DNA from: an uncultured Verrucomicrobiota bacterium | Lineage (GTDB): Bacteria > Verrucomicrobiota > Verrucomicrobiia > Limisphaerales > UBA9464 | Assembly (NCBI GenBank): GCA_903854475.1 | Contig: CAINWP010000317.1 | Coordinates: 1-43,459 of the forward strand | Direction: 5' to 3' | Length of the DNA: 43,459 bases | In this document: piece after piece, positions 17,436 to 27,764 of the stretch | Layout: each line of letters opens with the position of its first letter | Position numbering within the stretch: position 1 is the first letter of the stretch | The notes under the pieces: generated by a model | Databases searched by the model: none | What the model was told of the DNA's origin: nothing | What the model saw: the letters and a program-made list of their open reading frames with translations, nothing else | Made by a program: the position numbers and the translations under genes

Positions 17436-18959
17436 GTGGGGGTGTCTTCCGATTCCCCGACGGTTTCCACCCGCTCCGCCTCTGCGGATTCGTTCCCGCC
17501 GCAGATCAAGTACATCATCAGCAACGAGGCCTGCGAACGATTCAGTTTCTACGGGATGCGCAGCATCCTGACCTTGTACATCGCCAAGCACCTCGGTCAG
17601 GGATCCTCAAAGGCCTCTGAAATCGTTCACCTCTTTGTCTTCGGCGTGTATTTCATGCCGCTCTTCGGGGCCTGGTTGTCGGACCGGGTTTTGGGCCGCT
17701 ACAAGACCATCCTCTTCATCTCCCTGTTTTACTGCCTTGGCCACGGAGTGTTGGCAATGGCCGATCTGGTGCAGACGCAGGAGAACAAGCTCTGGCTGCT
17801 CTACGCAGGTCTGGGGCTGATCTCCTTTGGTGGTGGTGGCATCAAACCCTGCGTCTCGGCCTTCGTTGGTGATCAGTTCCACGCCAATCAAGGACACCTG
17901 CTCCAGAGGGCTTACGGGCTATTCTACTGGAGTATTAACTTCGGATCTTTCTTCTCGTTCCTGGTCATTCCTCGCGTCGCCAAAGACTATGGATACGGCT
18001 GGGCTTTCGGTGTCCCGGGAATCTTCATGGCTCTGGCCACACTGCTGTTCTGGATGGGCCGCAAGCATTACATTCACGTCCCTCCGGCCGGACCGAAGGG
18101 AGGCAGCTTCTGGGAAATGCTGTGGCATGCCCTCACCCATCCGGCCGGTCGCCGACAAGGAGCCGGCTTCTGGAGCGCGTGTGAAAACCGCTACTCGTTC
18201 GAACAAGTTCATGCCGCCAAAGCTGCCACCAAAGTGGCCATGGTCTTTGCGTTAATCCCCTTCTTCTGGGCGCTTTGGGACCAGAACAGCACCTCCTGGG
18301 TCCTACAGGGTGACAAGATGACCCCTTACATCTTCAGCGAAGGAACACTCGGATTCCCGATCGTGGGACCGGTCCTGCGCTTCATCATCGGCGACCGCAT
18401 CGGTGCGGAGCAAATGCAGTCGATGAACGCCCTGCTGGTGATGCTCATGGTCCCAATCTTTACTTACGTGCTCTTCCCGGTCACCGAGAAGTCGGGCCTT
18501 CGGGTGACCACCCTGCGCCGCATGGGGGCGGGCCTTTTCCTAACGGCCATCTCCTTCCTCATGGTGTCGGTGATCGACCAACGCGTGTCTGGCGGCGAGA
18601 CGTTGAGCGTCCTGTGGCAGACCTTGCCCTACATCGTGCTCACTGCGGGCGAGGTGCTGGTTTCCAACACCGGACTAGAATTCGCCTTCCGGGAAGCACC
18701 GGCCTCCATGCGTAGCACGATGATGAGTTTCTGGTTGCTGACCACCGCCTTGGGCAATCTGGCCATTGCAAAAGTCTTCGGGCTCAACGTGAAGGAACGC
18801 CTGGCCGATGGCACCGAGGTGCTGCATGTCTCCGGGCCAGCCTTCTTCAACCTGTGCGCAGCGATGCTCTTCGTGGTGGCCATCGGTTTCGTCTTCGTAG
18901 CCCTGCGTTATCAATACCGAGATTCATCAAAACTCACTTCAAGACCTCCAACCCATTGA
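17436..18959 (+). CDS. POT family proton-dependent peptide MFS transporter (GTG start)
   Basis: ACERFSFYGMRSILTLYIAKHL, GRYKTILFISLFYCLGH, GGGIKPCVSAFVGDQF, FYWSINFGSFFS. Confidence 0.92.
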   Translation: MGVSSDSPTVSTRSASADSFPPQIKYIISNEACERFSFYGMRSILTLYIAKHLGQGSSKASEIVHLFVFGVYFMPLFGAWLSDRVLGRYKTILFISLFYCLGHGVLAMADLVQTQENKLWLLYAGLGLISFGGGGIKPCVSAFVGDQFHANQGHLLQRAYGLFYWSINFGSFFSFLVIPRVAKDYGYGWAFGVPGIFMALATLLFWMGRKHYIHVPPAGPKGGSFWEMLWHALTHPAGRRQGAGFWSACENRYSFEQVHAAKAATKVAMVFALIPFFWALWDQNSTSWVLQGDKMTPYIFSEGTLGFPIVGPVLRFIIGDRIGAEQMQSMNALLVMLMVPIFTYVLFPVTEKSGLRVTTLRRMGAGLFLTAISFLMVSVIDQRVSGGETLSVLWQTLPYIVLTAGEVLVSNTGLEFAFREAPASMRSTMMSFWLLTTALGNLAIAKVFGLNVKERLADGTEVLHVSGPAFFNLCAAMLFVVAIGFVFVALRYQYRDSSKLTSRPPTH

Positions 18960-19027
18960 ACTGAAGCGACATTCAATCCACTGTAGACCCGAGAAATTCA
19001 GAAGTTTCACCACACGCCACACCAGCC

Positions 19028-19720
19028 ATGTACTACATCCAAGGCGCCGATCAGAAGGAATACGGACCCGTTTCGGCAGATCAACTCCGCCAATGGATCA
19101 GCGAAAACCGGCTGAACCGGTTTTCTCCAGCCCGGGCCGACGGGGAATCGTTGTGGAAGACTCTGGGAGATTTTCCGGAATTTGCAGAAGTCTTGGTTGG
19201 AGCGGCGCCTCCGGCTTCCGAAGCGCCGCCGTCCGAACCCACAACCGTCAGCGCCGCCAACGCATCGCCCTATGGCAGCGGTTTTCGACCATCAACCCCG
19301 GGCATCTCCGAGTCGGTCATCGACGAAAAGATTAAGGTTCCGGCGATCGGCATCATCACCACCGGAGCTCTGGGTGCTTTGCTTTCCCTGACGGGGGTCA
19401 TCACCACGTTGTCGGGTTCCAACAAGAACACCGAAATCCCACCGGGCTTACCCCCCGAGGCGGCCGGCTTACTCAAGAGCTACCTGTTGGCGATGGAGCC
19501 CTTCAATTTGCCGCTCAACTTGCTGGCCCTGATCTTGTCAGTGCTGACGCTGATGGCCGGCATTAAGATGCTCCATCGCCGTTCCTACGGCCTAGTGATG
19601 GCCGGGGTGATTGTTGGCATGATCCCCTGCCTCAGCGGTTGCTGCTGCACCGGCCTGCCTTTCGGCATTTGGGCACTGGTCGTCCTCAGCAATGCGGAAG
19701 TCCGCAAATCCTTCCACTGA
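19028..19720 (+). CDS. GYF_2-domain membrane protein
   Basis: N-terminal YYIQGADQKEYGPVSADQLRQWISENRLN...W typical of GYF_2; C-terminal TM segments. Confidence 0.75.
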   Translation: MYYIQGADQKEYGPVSADQLRQWISENRLNRFSPARADGESLWKTLGDFPEFAEVLVGAAPPASEAPPSEPTTVSAANASPYGSGFRPSTPGISESVIDEKIKVPAIGIITTGALGALLSLTGVITTLSGSNKNTEIPPGLPPEAAGLLKSYLLAMEPFNLPLNLLALILSVLTLMAGIKMLHRRSYGLVMAGVIVGMIPCLSGCCCTGLPFGIWALVVLSNAEVRKSFH

Positions 19721-19748
19721 GTCCACTCACGCAAAGCCCTTAGGGACC

Positions 19749-20213
19749 ATGACGGCGCCCCCCGTGTTGCCCGGCTCCCCGGAGCCCGCACCCTCAACTT
19801 CACCGTCCACGGGGGAGCCAACCGCTTTGCAACTGGGGGCGAACCGGTGGAACGTGGCGCTTGTTTCAGCTCTCGCCGCCGCAACACTGCTCGCCTTGGC
19901 CTTGCTCTGGCGCTTTGAACCTCAGGGGCAGATTTTCTTTCCACGCTGCACGTTTCACCAAGTGACCGGACTGCTCTGCCCGGGATGCGGGGGATTAAGG
20001 GCCACTCATGCGCTCCTTCACGGAGAACTGCTGTCGGCCTGGCGACTCAACCCACTGCTGGTCGCTTCGCTACCGGTGGCCGCATGGACGGCCCTAGCTC
20101 TAGCCATTGAACGGCGAACCGGACTGCGTCTTCCCACTCCGTTGGCTATCCACCGCCTCTGGGTGGTCCTATTGGTGCTGATCGTCGGCTTCAGCATCGG
20201 CCGGAACCTTTAA
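19749..20213 (+). CDS. DUF2752 membrane protein
   Basis: FPRCTFHQVTGLLCPGCGGLRATHALLHGELLSAWRLNPL. Confidence 0.85.
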   Translation: MTAPPVLPGSPEPAPSTSPSTGEPTALQLGANRWNVALVSALAAATLLALALLWRFEPQGQIFFPRCTFHQVTGLLCPGCGGLRATHALLHGELLSAWRLNPLLVASLPVAAWTALALAIERRTGLRLPTPLAIHRLWVVLLVLIVGFSIGRNL

Positions 20214-20232
20214 TACCACCCACGGCGCAACC

Positions 20233-21201
20233 CTATCCCTGATGGGTTCCACGATGCCGTTCATAGGCATGGACGATGCGCTGAACCAGCGGATGCCGGA
20301 CGACATCCTTCTTCTCGAAGCGAATCAGGGAAATGCCCTCGACGTCCTTCAGGGCCGACTCGGCCTCCACCAATCCACTGCGCTTGCTGCGGGGTAAATC
20401 GATTTGCGAGGGATCTCCAGTAATGACCACCTTGGAACCGAAACCGAGGCGGGTCAGGAACATCAGCATTTGTTCGGTTGTCGTGTTCTGCGCCTCATCG
20501 AGAACGATGAAGGCTTGGTTCAAAGTGCGCCCACGCATGTAGGCCAGCGGGGCAATTTCGATGACTCCCCGCTCCATGTTCTTCTGAATTTCCTCCGCCG
20601 GCATCATGTCCTGAAGCGCGTCATGGAGTGGACGTAGGTAAGGATCGAGCTTTTGGTAAAGGTCGCCCGGAAGGAATCCTAGAGCTTCCCCGGCCTCGAC
20701 GGCGGGTCGCGTGAGAATGATGCGCCCAACGCGAGCATCCTTTAGCGCGTTCACTGCCATGGCCATGGCCAAGTACGTCTTGCCGGTGCCTGCGGGGCCG
20801 ATGCCAAAGGTAATGTCATGCTCCCGGATGGCCGTGACATAGCGCTGCTGGCCGACGGTCTTGGGCGTGATGGCCGGCTTCTTGAGCGAGGTGCTGATCT
20901 TGAGATGGAAGAGCGCCTGAAGGGCGGCAGGTCCATCGTTCTTCACCACCTGTAGGGCGTGGGTGAAATCTCGGGCCTTCACCGGGGATCCGTCCTTTTG
21001 GGCCGCCTCCAGCAGTTGGAATAATTTCACTCCGCGCGCCACGTCTTCCGCCTCGCCCTCCAACCGGATCCACCCATCGCGAGCCGTTGCCTTGAGGCTC
21101 AATTGCTCTTCGAGGGCGTGAAGGTTGCGTTCATCGCCTCCGAGCAATTGTAGGGCAGCCCGGGCATTCTCGAAATGGAGGGTCTCAGTGGTAGTGGCCA
21201 T
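20233..21201 (-). CDS. PhoH-like ATPase
   Basis: FGIGPAGTGKTYLAMAMAVNAL, RIILTRPAVEAGEALGFLPGDLYQKLDPYLRPLHDAL, FIVLDEAQNTTTEQMLMFLTRLGFGSKVVITGDPSQIDLP. Confidence 0.95.
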   Translation of the reverse strand: MATTTETLHFENARAALQLLGGDERNLHALEEQLSLKATARDGWIRLEGEAEDVARGVKLFQLLEAAQKDGSPVKARDFTHALQVVKNDGPAALQALFHLKISTSLKKPAITPKTVGQQRYVTAIREHDITFGIGPAGTGKTYLAMAMAVNALKDARVGRIILTRPAVEAGEALGFLPGDLYQKLDPYLRPLHDALQDMMPAEEIQKNMERGVIEIAPLAYMRGRTLNQAFIVLDEAQNTTTEQMLMFLTRLGFGSKVVITGDPSQIDLPRSKRSGLVEAESALKDVEGISLIRFEKKDVVRHPLVQRIVHAYERHRGTHQG

Positions 21202-21341
21202 GTCTCGCGTTGAATGAATATTCGCAACTTGGGGAGTTTGGTCACGGAAAAGGAAAACCCCTCAGTCCTGTAACAACTCCTCTTCAGCCCAGGAATGAAA
21301 GTTCACAACGCTCAACACCCAGGGCATACAGGACAGTGGTT

Positions 21342-21788
21342 TCATGGAGTTTCCAGGAAGGTGGTTGCCGCCAGGTGACGGCGCCGACTGATTTCCATCG
21401 GGGGTAATTCGCACACATCCCCCAGGCAATAGCGGTTTCGGGCCACCCACTTGTAAACCCATCGGGTCATGGCATAAAAACCCGGGGCCACCATGAGCAG
21501 ACCCAGAGGCCAGAGCCAGGCCACACGCCGGCACATCCAAGCGATGGCGATGGGACCTCCCAGAATTCGGCCGTCGGGCGTCAGCAGTTTCATCTCCTCC
21601 GGAAGTTCACCAGATACCAATCCCAACCGGTCTCGGACCCAGGGAGACTGCAGCGCCGCGAACTCGATGTGACGAGATTCAAACACCCGTCGCCATTGGC
21701 GGATCGTCGCCCGGCACACCGGACAGTGCTGATCGTAAAAAGCCCATGCCCTAGACGGCCGCGAGAATGAAGTGTTTTTTTCGGTCAT
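21342..21788 (-). CDS. DCC-family (DUF393) thiol-disulfide oxidoreductase-like protein
   Basis: FYDQHCPVCRATIRQWRR; FAALQSPWVRDRLGL; membrane-associated C-terminus. Confidence 0.8.
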   Translation of the reverse strand: MTEKNTSFSRPSRAWAFYDQHCPVCRATIRQWRRVFESRHIEFAALQSPWVRDRLGLVSGELPEEMKLLTPDGRILGGPIAIAWMCRRVAWLWPLGLLMVAPGFYAMTRWVYKWVARNRYCLGDVCELPPMEISRRRHLAATTFLETP

Positions 21789-21819
21789 GGCAGAAATGGT
21801 TTCGTTGGGATAAGCCGGA

Positions 21820-22365
21820 TTATTCGGAGGTCAGTCCTAGCAGCTTACGCGCCTTGTCACCCATACCAAAGAAGCGCTTCAGGACCGAGGTGGGCCACCC
21901 CCGAAAGGTGGCGTACCAACCGGCGGTGGTCGCCAGGAAATTGTGCATCTCGCGCAGGCGATCCTCACTGTAGCCGCCGGTGGTCGCATCTTTTTCTGCC
22001 TCGGCAATGCACTCCCGCAAGACAGCCATGGTGGGATCAAACTCACGCCGTTTGCGCTCATCTACAACGATTCGGAACATTTCCCAGACATCCTTGAGGC
22101 TCTCAAAATGGTCACGCCGATCACCCGGCAAGTGGACCAATCGGACAATACCCCAACCTTGGAGTTCCTTGAGGCTGGTGCTCACATTGGATCGGGCCAC
22201 TTCCAGTACTGCCTGAATTTGCTCGGCATTGAGCGGCTCCGGCGACAAGTAGAGCAGCGCATGAACCTGGGCCACCGTCCGGTTAATGCCCCACTTAGTC
22301 CCCATTTCTCCCCAATGAAGAATGAAACGCCGCTCGGCATTGGAGAGTTGACTCAGCGACTTCAT
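21820..22365 (-). CDS. GbsR/MarR-type winged-helix transcriptional regulator
   Basis: GTKWGINRTVAQVHALLYLSPEPLNAEQIQAVLEVARSNVSTSLKELQGWGIVRLVHLPGDRRDHFES; ATG at 22365 preferred over TTG at 22404. Confidence 0.88.
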   Translation of the reverse strand: MKSLSQLSNAERRFILHWGEMGTKWGINRTVAQVHALLYLSPEPLNAEQIQAVLEVARSNVSTSLKELQGWGIVRLVHLPGDRRDHFESLKDVWEMFRIVVDERKRREFDPTMAVLRECIAEAEKDATTGGYSEDRLREMHNFLATTAGWYATFRGWPTSVLKRFFGMGDKARKLLGLTSE

Positions 22366-22403
22366 TTCTGTCTCTACAGAAACATCTGACTTAAAATAAG
22401 TCA
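22365..22403. promoter_or_regulatory. Two perfect inverted repeats in the 5' region of the GbsR-like gene (candidate operators)
   Basis: TTTCTGT-CTCT-ACAGAAA (22365-22382) and TGACTTA-AAA-TAAGTCA (22387-22403). Confidence 0.6.
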
Positions 22404-22668
22404 ACCCGTGTACCGCACCGGCGGACCCAGTCCTTGACTCGATCGTACTCGATGGGATGTCTAAAAAATGGGCTGAAAAAATCGAGGTGAAATAAAGACG
22501 GGGACAGGACTGGAGGAAGAACCGTTAAAATCAAAAACGACACCGTTCCTTCATCTGCTGGCCAATACGGATGACCGAAAGCCAGGGTTCCTTGATTTCT
22601 TCATTGCAGCGGCGGTGCTCATGATTGTTCTTTGGGTATCGGCCAACAGGCCGGTTCGACTATACGAC

Positions 22669-23958
22669 GTGAAACCCACCGACCTGCGGGGAATCCTCCG
22701 CTACATTCCACGCTTCAGGGAAAAGGTCTTCATCCTGGCCATCGATGGATCCATCGTCACCGACGACAACTTCCCGAACCTCCTGCTCGACATCGCGGTC
22801 CTCCGCTCGCTGAACATCCGAATATTGCTCGTGCACGGTGCTGCCAAGCAAATCGCGGCGCTGGCCGTGGAGCGTGGGGTCAAGGCCTCCAATCTCGATG
22901 GCACCGGCATCACCGATGCGGAGACCCTGCAACTCTCTCTCAATGCCGCTAACCGGCTCACCCACGAGATCCTCGAAGGGTTGTCCGCCAACGATCTCCG
23001 CGCGGTGTCCACCAATGCCGTCATCGCCCATCCGCTCGGCATCGTGGGCGGCGTAGACCATCAGTTCACCGGCAAGGTGGAGCGGATCGATGTCGAAATG
23101 CTCCAAAGCCTTCTGGCCCAAGGCATCGTGCCCGTCATTCCGCCCTTGGGCTTTGATGGCGACGGAAAGACCTACCGGGTGAATTCCGACACCATCGCTT
23201 TTGCCCTGGCCGAACACCTCAAGGCCACCAAGCTTATCTTCCTGACCACGGTCGACGGGCTGACCCGCGACGGACAATTGATCCGGCAGATGATCGTAGG
23301 CGAACTCAAGCAGATGCTCAGCCGGATCCCATCGGACTGGCCCATCAACCTAATTTCCAAGGCTCGCCAGGCAGTCGCAGCCTGTGAGGCGGGGGTACCG
23401 CGAGTGCACATCATCAATGGTGAGGTCGATGAAGGGCTCTTGGCCGAAGTCTTCAGCAACGAAGGCATCGGCACTTTGGTGTATGCCAACGAGTACACAC
23501 AGATCCGAAGGGCCTTAAAGAAGGATATTCGCGCACTCCTCAACCTGACAAAAGACTCGGTCGCCTCCGAGGAACTGGTCAAGCGCACCCGCGCTTCCAT
23601 CGAGAAACAGGTCGGCGACTATTATCTGTACGAGATCGACCGGAACCCGGTGGCTTGCGTGGCTCTCCATCAATACCCGGAACAGAACAAGGGTGAACTG
23701 GCCTTCCTGTACGTGGCTCCCAGCCACGAAAACATGGGGATCGGCTCGAAACTCATCCAGTTCGTTGAGGCGCGAGCCCGGGAGCAGGGGTTGGCTGAAC
23801 TCGTCACCCTCAGCACTCAAGCCTTCACTTACTTCATCTCCAAGGGTGGTTTTATGGAAGGAAGTCCCAACGATCTACTCCCCGCCCGACGGGAACGGTA
23901 CGACGCCAGCGGCCGCAAATCCAAGGTGCTCATCAAGCGCCTCCGGCCCGCAGCATGA
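22669..23958 (+). CDS. argA: Amino-acid N-acetyltransferase (AAK domain plus GNAT)
   Basis: GTG start gives MKPTDLRGILRYIPRFREKVFILAIDG, the usual ArgA N-terminus; VHGAAKQI; GNAT LAFLYVAPSHENMGIGSKLIQFVE. Confidence 0.88.
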   Translation: MKPTDLRGILRYIPRFREKVFILAIDGSIVTDDNFPNLLLDIAVLRSLNIRILLVHGAAKQIAALAVERGVKASNLDGTGITDAETLQLSLNAANRLTHEILEGLSANDLRAVSTNAVIAHPLGIVGGVDHQFTGKVERIDVEMLQSLLAQGIVPVIPPLGFDGDGKTYRVNSDTIAFALAEHLKATKLIFLTTVDGLTRDGQLIRQMIVGELKQMLSRIPSDWPINLISKARQAVAACEAGVPRVHIINGEVDEGLLAEVFSNEGIGTLVYANEYTQIRRALKKDIRALLNLTKDSVASEELVKRTRASIEKQVGDYYLYEIDRNPVACVALHQYPEQNKGELAFLYVAPSHENMGIGSKLIQFVEARAREQGLAELVTLSTQAFTYFISKGGFMEGSPNDLLPARRERYDASGRKSKVLIKRLRPAA

Positions 23959-25265
23959 CCACCCGTCACTGCCGGTGGATCTCGGTTTTGGGCTTCCTCG
24001 TCGGGGTTTGCACTCTCTGTCTCCGGTTGGCGGGCGACGCCAATCCGGAAGCCTATCCTCAACCCACTTCCAAAAAGGGCCTTCAAGTCCAGATGGTGGA
24101 CGATGCGATCGCCTTGGGCATCCGCCATGCCGCGCTCAATTTCAACCTAAGTCAGCTCGTCGATCCACGGGGTGACACCAACAATCCGGCGATCACCCGC
24201 GAGGGGCGAACCCACCACTTCCAGCGAGGATACCTGGAGGCCATGGACCAACAAATTCGGGCGCTTTCGGAGCGGGGTATTGTGGTCTCGTTAATCCTGC
24301 TCAACTACGAGAGCGCCGATCCGGATTTGCGACGGATCCTGCTGCACCCGGCTTACAGCACGCAGTGTCCGAATCACTTGTCCGCTTTCAACACCATCAC
24401 CCCGGAAGGTCGAGCTTGGTATGAGACCTCCATCCAGTTCCTGGCGGAACGCTGGAGCAGGCCCGACGGTCGTTATGGCCGGGTCTGGAATTGGATCGTC
24501 GGCAACGAGGTTAATTCGCACTGGTTCTGGTCTAACCTCGGCCTCACTTCCTCTGAGGCATTTGCAACGGACTACGAGCGAACGGTCCGACTCACCCACC
24601 AGGCGGTCCGCCGGCACTCAGTCCAAGGGCGAGTGTTCCTCTCCCTAGAACACCACTGGAATATCGCCTATCCCGGCGGTCGAGAGGGCCAAGTCTTCCC
24701 GGGACGACCCTTCCTCGAACACTTCGCTAAGGCGGCCCGGTCCGGCGGAGACTACGACTGGCATCTGGCGTTCCATCCCTACCCCGAAGACCTCTTCAAT
24801 CCGCGGTCCTGGCGGGATGCCAGCGCCCAACCCGATTGGAAGACCACTCCGCGAATCACCTTTCGAAACATTGCGGCTCTCGGGAAGTTTCTAGGGCAGC
24901 CCGAACTCCAATTCCAGGGACGCACTCGACGGGTTATTCTCAGCGAGCAAGGCTTCCACACCCCGGAGGGCTCCGAGGGCGAGACCCTGCAAGCGGCAGC
25001 CTATTGCTACGCGTGGCATCAGGTTGCAGGCGAACCGGGTATCGACGCTTTCATCCTCCACCGCCACGTGGACCACGCCCAAGAAGGCGGCTTGCGCCTG
25101 GGACTTTGGACACACACTCCAGGTTCGGTGGCGACGCCTGAACGCCGCAAGCCGATCTACGAAGTGTTCCGGAGGGCTGATACGCCCGAGCGAGACGCGG
25201 CCTTCGCCTTCGCCTTACCCCTCCTGGGAATTGAATCCTGGAACCAACGGGCCCGAGCCCGCTGA
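23955..25265 (+). CDS. Secreted DUF5722 protein (glycoside hydrolase-like)
   Basis: GIRHAALNFNLSQLVDP...FNTITPEGRAWYETSIQFLAERWSRPDGRYGRVWNWIVGNEVNSHWFWSNLG. Confidence 0.75.
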   Translation: MTTRHCRWISVLGFLVGVCTLCLRLAGDANPEAYPQPTSKKGLQVQMVDDAIALGIRHAALNFNLSQLVDPRGDTNNPAITREGRTHHFQRGYLEAMDQQIRALSERGIVVSLILLNYESADPDLRRILLHPAYSTQCPNHLSAFNTITPEGRAWYETSIQFLAERWSRPDGRYGRVWNWIVGNEVNSHWFWSNLGLTSSEAFATDYERTVRLTHQAVRRHSVQGRVFLSLEHHWNIAYPGGREGQVFPGRPFLEHFAKAARSGGDYDWHLAFHPYPEDLFNPRSWRDASAQPDWKTTPRITFRNIAALGKFLGQPELQFQGRTRRVILSEQGFHTPEGSEGETLQAAAYCYAWHQVAGEPGIDAFILHRHVDHAQEGGLRLGLWTHTPGSVATPERRKPIYEVFRRADTPERDAAFAFALPLLGIESWNQRARAR

Positions 25266-26056
25266 GGGCCGCACGAACGGACCTGAGGGGCGGGACGTTC
25301 GCGACTCCGCCGGCGGAGCATAGGGATCGTCAAACCAGGGCACATCCTTGCCGGCAGCCGTCTCGGAAAACCAAGGTTCCGGAGTTGCCACAAACCCTAA
25401 TTCTGAGCCCTTCCAAGGAAACCAAAGCCGCTCCGCATGAAGGGCGTGAAACGGGACCTGAAGAAACTTTCGTTGAGACTCCGAAAGATTTCCGACCACA
25501 AAATCGAGGTAGATCCGCTCGTCTCCACCGTAGATTTTGTCACCTAAAATCGGATAGCCGAGATGCGACAAGTGGATGCGTATTTGGTGCTTCCGGCCTG
25601 TGTCCAACCAGACTCGGACCCACGAATAAACCTCCTTCTGGCGCTCGAAGTGCCTCTCGCAGCGCCACCGAGTCCGAGCGGCTGCGCCATCCGGCCGAAC
25701 ACAGTCCTTGATGGCCACCGAACTGGAGACCTCTCGCCCCAGAGGCGCATCAATGGCCCCCTCGCCCAGCGGCATCCGGCCACGAACCAAAGCCACATAC
25801 TCCTTGGTCACCAAGCCGGCCGCCCACAACGCACGCAACTCGGCCCCGGCCTCATCCGTCTTGGCGAAGACCATCACCCCGCCCGTCTCCCGGTCGAGGC
25901 GGTGAATCATGTGGGGCTCAAAGCTCAAATGAATCCGCACCCGACTCACCAGGCTGGAAAATTCGTCACCCTTGGTCGGATGGCAGACCAAACCCGCCGG
26001 TTTGCGCAACACCAGCAAGTCTGCATCTTCGTGCAGAATCTCAAAGAGGCTCACCA
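25215..26056 (-). CDS. RluA-family pseudouridine synthase
   Basis: MIHRLDRETGGVMVFAKT, KEYVALVRG, LDTGRKHQIRIHLSHLGYPILGDKIYGG; start MVSLFEILHEDADLLVLRKPAG. Confidence 0.9.
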
Positions 26057-26836
26057 TCCCGGGTGGCCGCCGGTCATGGCCCGGTCCAGGTGGGTGTAAC
26101 CGCCATCGACATGAATCCATTGACCCGTGATATGGCCCGCTCGCGGAGAGGCCAAGAATACCAAGGTTGCAGCAATTTCGGCCGGTGAGGTCAATCGACG
26201 CCCGAATGGAACCATCCGCTCGATGGTCCCGCGGGCCGCCTCCGGATCCGGCTGTGAGGCGAACCAGCGCTGGTATTGGTCCGTGTCGCATTCGGCCGGG
26301 ATCACGGCATTCACCCGAACCCCATGCGGTGCCAGAGCCACGGCCCATTCGCGAGTGAGCGCATTCACCGCCCCCTTGGCGGCTGCGTAACCGGAGGTGC
26401 CGCCCTGCCCTGTTTCTGCCACCTTGGAACTCAAGTTTAAGATGCACCCGCGGGACTGGCACAAAGCCTCCTGCGCATGATGAGCCAAGGCGAACACGTG
26501 CAGCAAGTTGCGCCGCAGCGAAGCCATGAAATCGGTCGGGGACCCACTCAAGGACACGCTGTCGTTGACACCCGCGTTGTTGACCAAGACATCCAGACGC
26601 CCCGCCTCCCGCAGCACGGAGGAAATGAGTTCCGAGCAAAACATCGGATCGGCCAAATCTCCTTCAGCAAAGACCGACCGGGGCACCTCCGCCGCCAACG
26701 CTCGACCTCGATCGGCGTTCCGATCAGCAAACCAAACAATCGCACCCTCGGCCGCAAAGGCCCGCACGGTGGCCTCACCAATGCCTGCAGCACCTCCGGT
26801 GATCAGCACTACCCGGTCCTTGAGTTCAAGATTCAT
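26051..26836 (-). CDS. SDR family NAD(P)-dependent oxidoreductase
   Basis: VLITGGAAGIGEATVRAFAAEG, DVLVNNAGVND, YAAAKGAVNALTREWA, GHITGQWIHVDGGY. Confidence 0.92.
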   Translation of the reverse strand: MNLELKDRVVLITGGAAGIGEATVRAFAAEGAIVWFADRNADRGRALAAEVPRSVFAEGDLADPMFCSELISSVLREAGRLDVLVNNAGVNDSVSLSGSPTDFMASLRRNLLHVFALAHHAQEALCQSRGCILNLSSKVAETGQGGTSGYAAAKGAVNALTREWAVALAPHGVRVNAVIPAECDTDQYQRWFASQPDPEAARGTIERMVPFGRRLTSPAEIAATLVFLASPRAGHITGQWIHVDGGYTHLDRAMTGGHPGW

Positions 26837-26930
26837 GGGAAAGGTTCAACAACGATGAAACCAAACAAAAACGAGAAAAGCATTCTCCGACCCCTGCGCA
26901 GGCAACGGGCCTTTTTAAATAGAACACCCC

Positions 26931-27725
26931 TCAGACCGCAACGGGCGCCTTGATGGCGGGATACGGATCATAGCCCGACAAGACCAGGTCTTCGTAGGCG
27001 AACTCCCGTAGTTCCCGGCGATCCGGATTCAGGGTCAATGTCGGCAACGGGCGCGGTTCGCGAGCCAGTTGCTCCTTCACTTGCTCGAGGTGATTGGAAT
27101 AGAGATGCAAGTCCCCAAAGGTGTGCACGAAATCGCCCACCTTCAACCCGGTCACCTGAGCCACCATGTGAGTCAGGAGCGCGTAACTGGCAATATTGAA
27201 GGGCACGCCCAAGAACAAATCGGCACTGCGCTGGTAGAGCTGGCAACTGAGCTTCCCCTCACTGACGTAAAACTGGAAAAGCGTGTGGCACGGCGGCAGC
27301 GCCATGGAATCCACCTCGGAGGGATTCCAGGCGCTGACGATGAGCCGGCGACTGTCGGGGTTCTTGCGAATTTGCGCGACGACCTGATCGATTTGATGAA
27401 TCGAACGTCCATCAGCCCCGCGCCAATCGGTCCACTGGGCCCCGTACACGCGACCTAAGTTTCCGTCTGCATCGGCCCACTCATTCCAGATGCTCACCCC
27501 GTGCTCCTGCAACCATCGCACGTTGGTGTCACCCCGAAGGAACCAGAGCAATTCGTAGGCGACACTCTTGAAGTGAACCTTCTTGGTGGTCACCAACGGA
27601 AACCCGTCGGACAGCCGGAAACGGGTCTGTGCCCCAAAAACCGAGTACGTGCCCGTGCCCGTCCGATCCGGCTTGAAACTACCCTGATCAAGAACCATCC
27701 GGAGCAAATCGTGGTAGGCGCGCAT
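26931..27725 (-). CDS. thyA: Thymidylate synthase
   Basis: [74 protein letters not shown]. Confidence 0.97.
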   Translation of the reverse strand: MRAYHDLLRMVLDQGSFKPDRTGTGTYSVFGAQTRFRLSDGFPLVTTKKVHFKSVAYELLWFLRGDTNVRWLQEHGVSIWNEWADADGNLGRVYGAQWTDWRGADGRSIHQIDQVVAQIRKNPDSRRLIVSAWNPSEVDSMALPPCHTLFQFYVSEGKLSCQLYQRSADLFLGVPFNIASYALLTHMVAQVTGLKVGDFVHTFGDLHLYSNHLEQVKEQLAREPRPLPTLTLNPDRRELREFAYEDLVLSGYDPYPAIKAPVAV

Positions 27726-27764
27726 GGTCAGACAAAGTCTTAGGACAGTCGGAATCGGGACGGG

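Noticed and set aside
22457-22495. 12-aa leader peptide MSKKWAEKIEVK upstream of argA
   Set aside because: Too short to support; no Arg codons or clear attenuator structure
25215-26639. 474-aa ORF as a single RluA protein
   Set aside because: The N-terminal ~190 aa overlap the SDR gene out of frame; start MVSLFEILHED at 26056 fits the family
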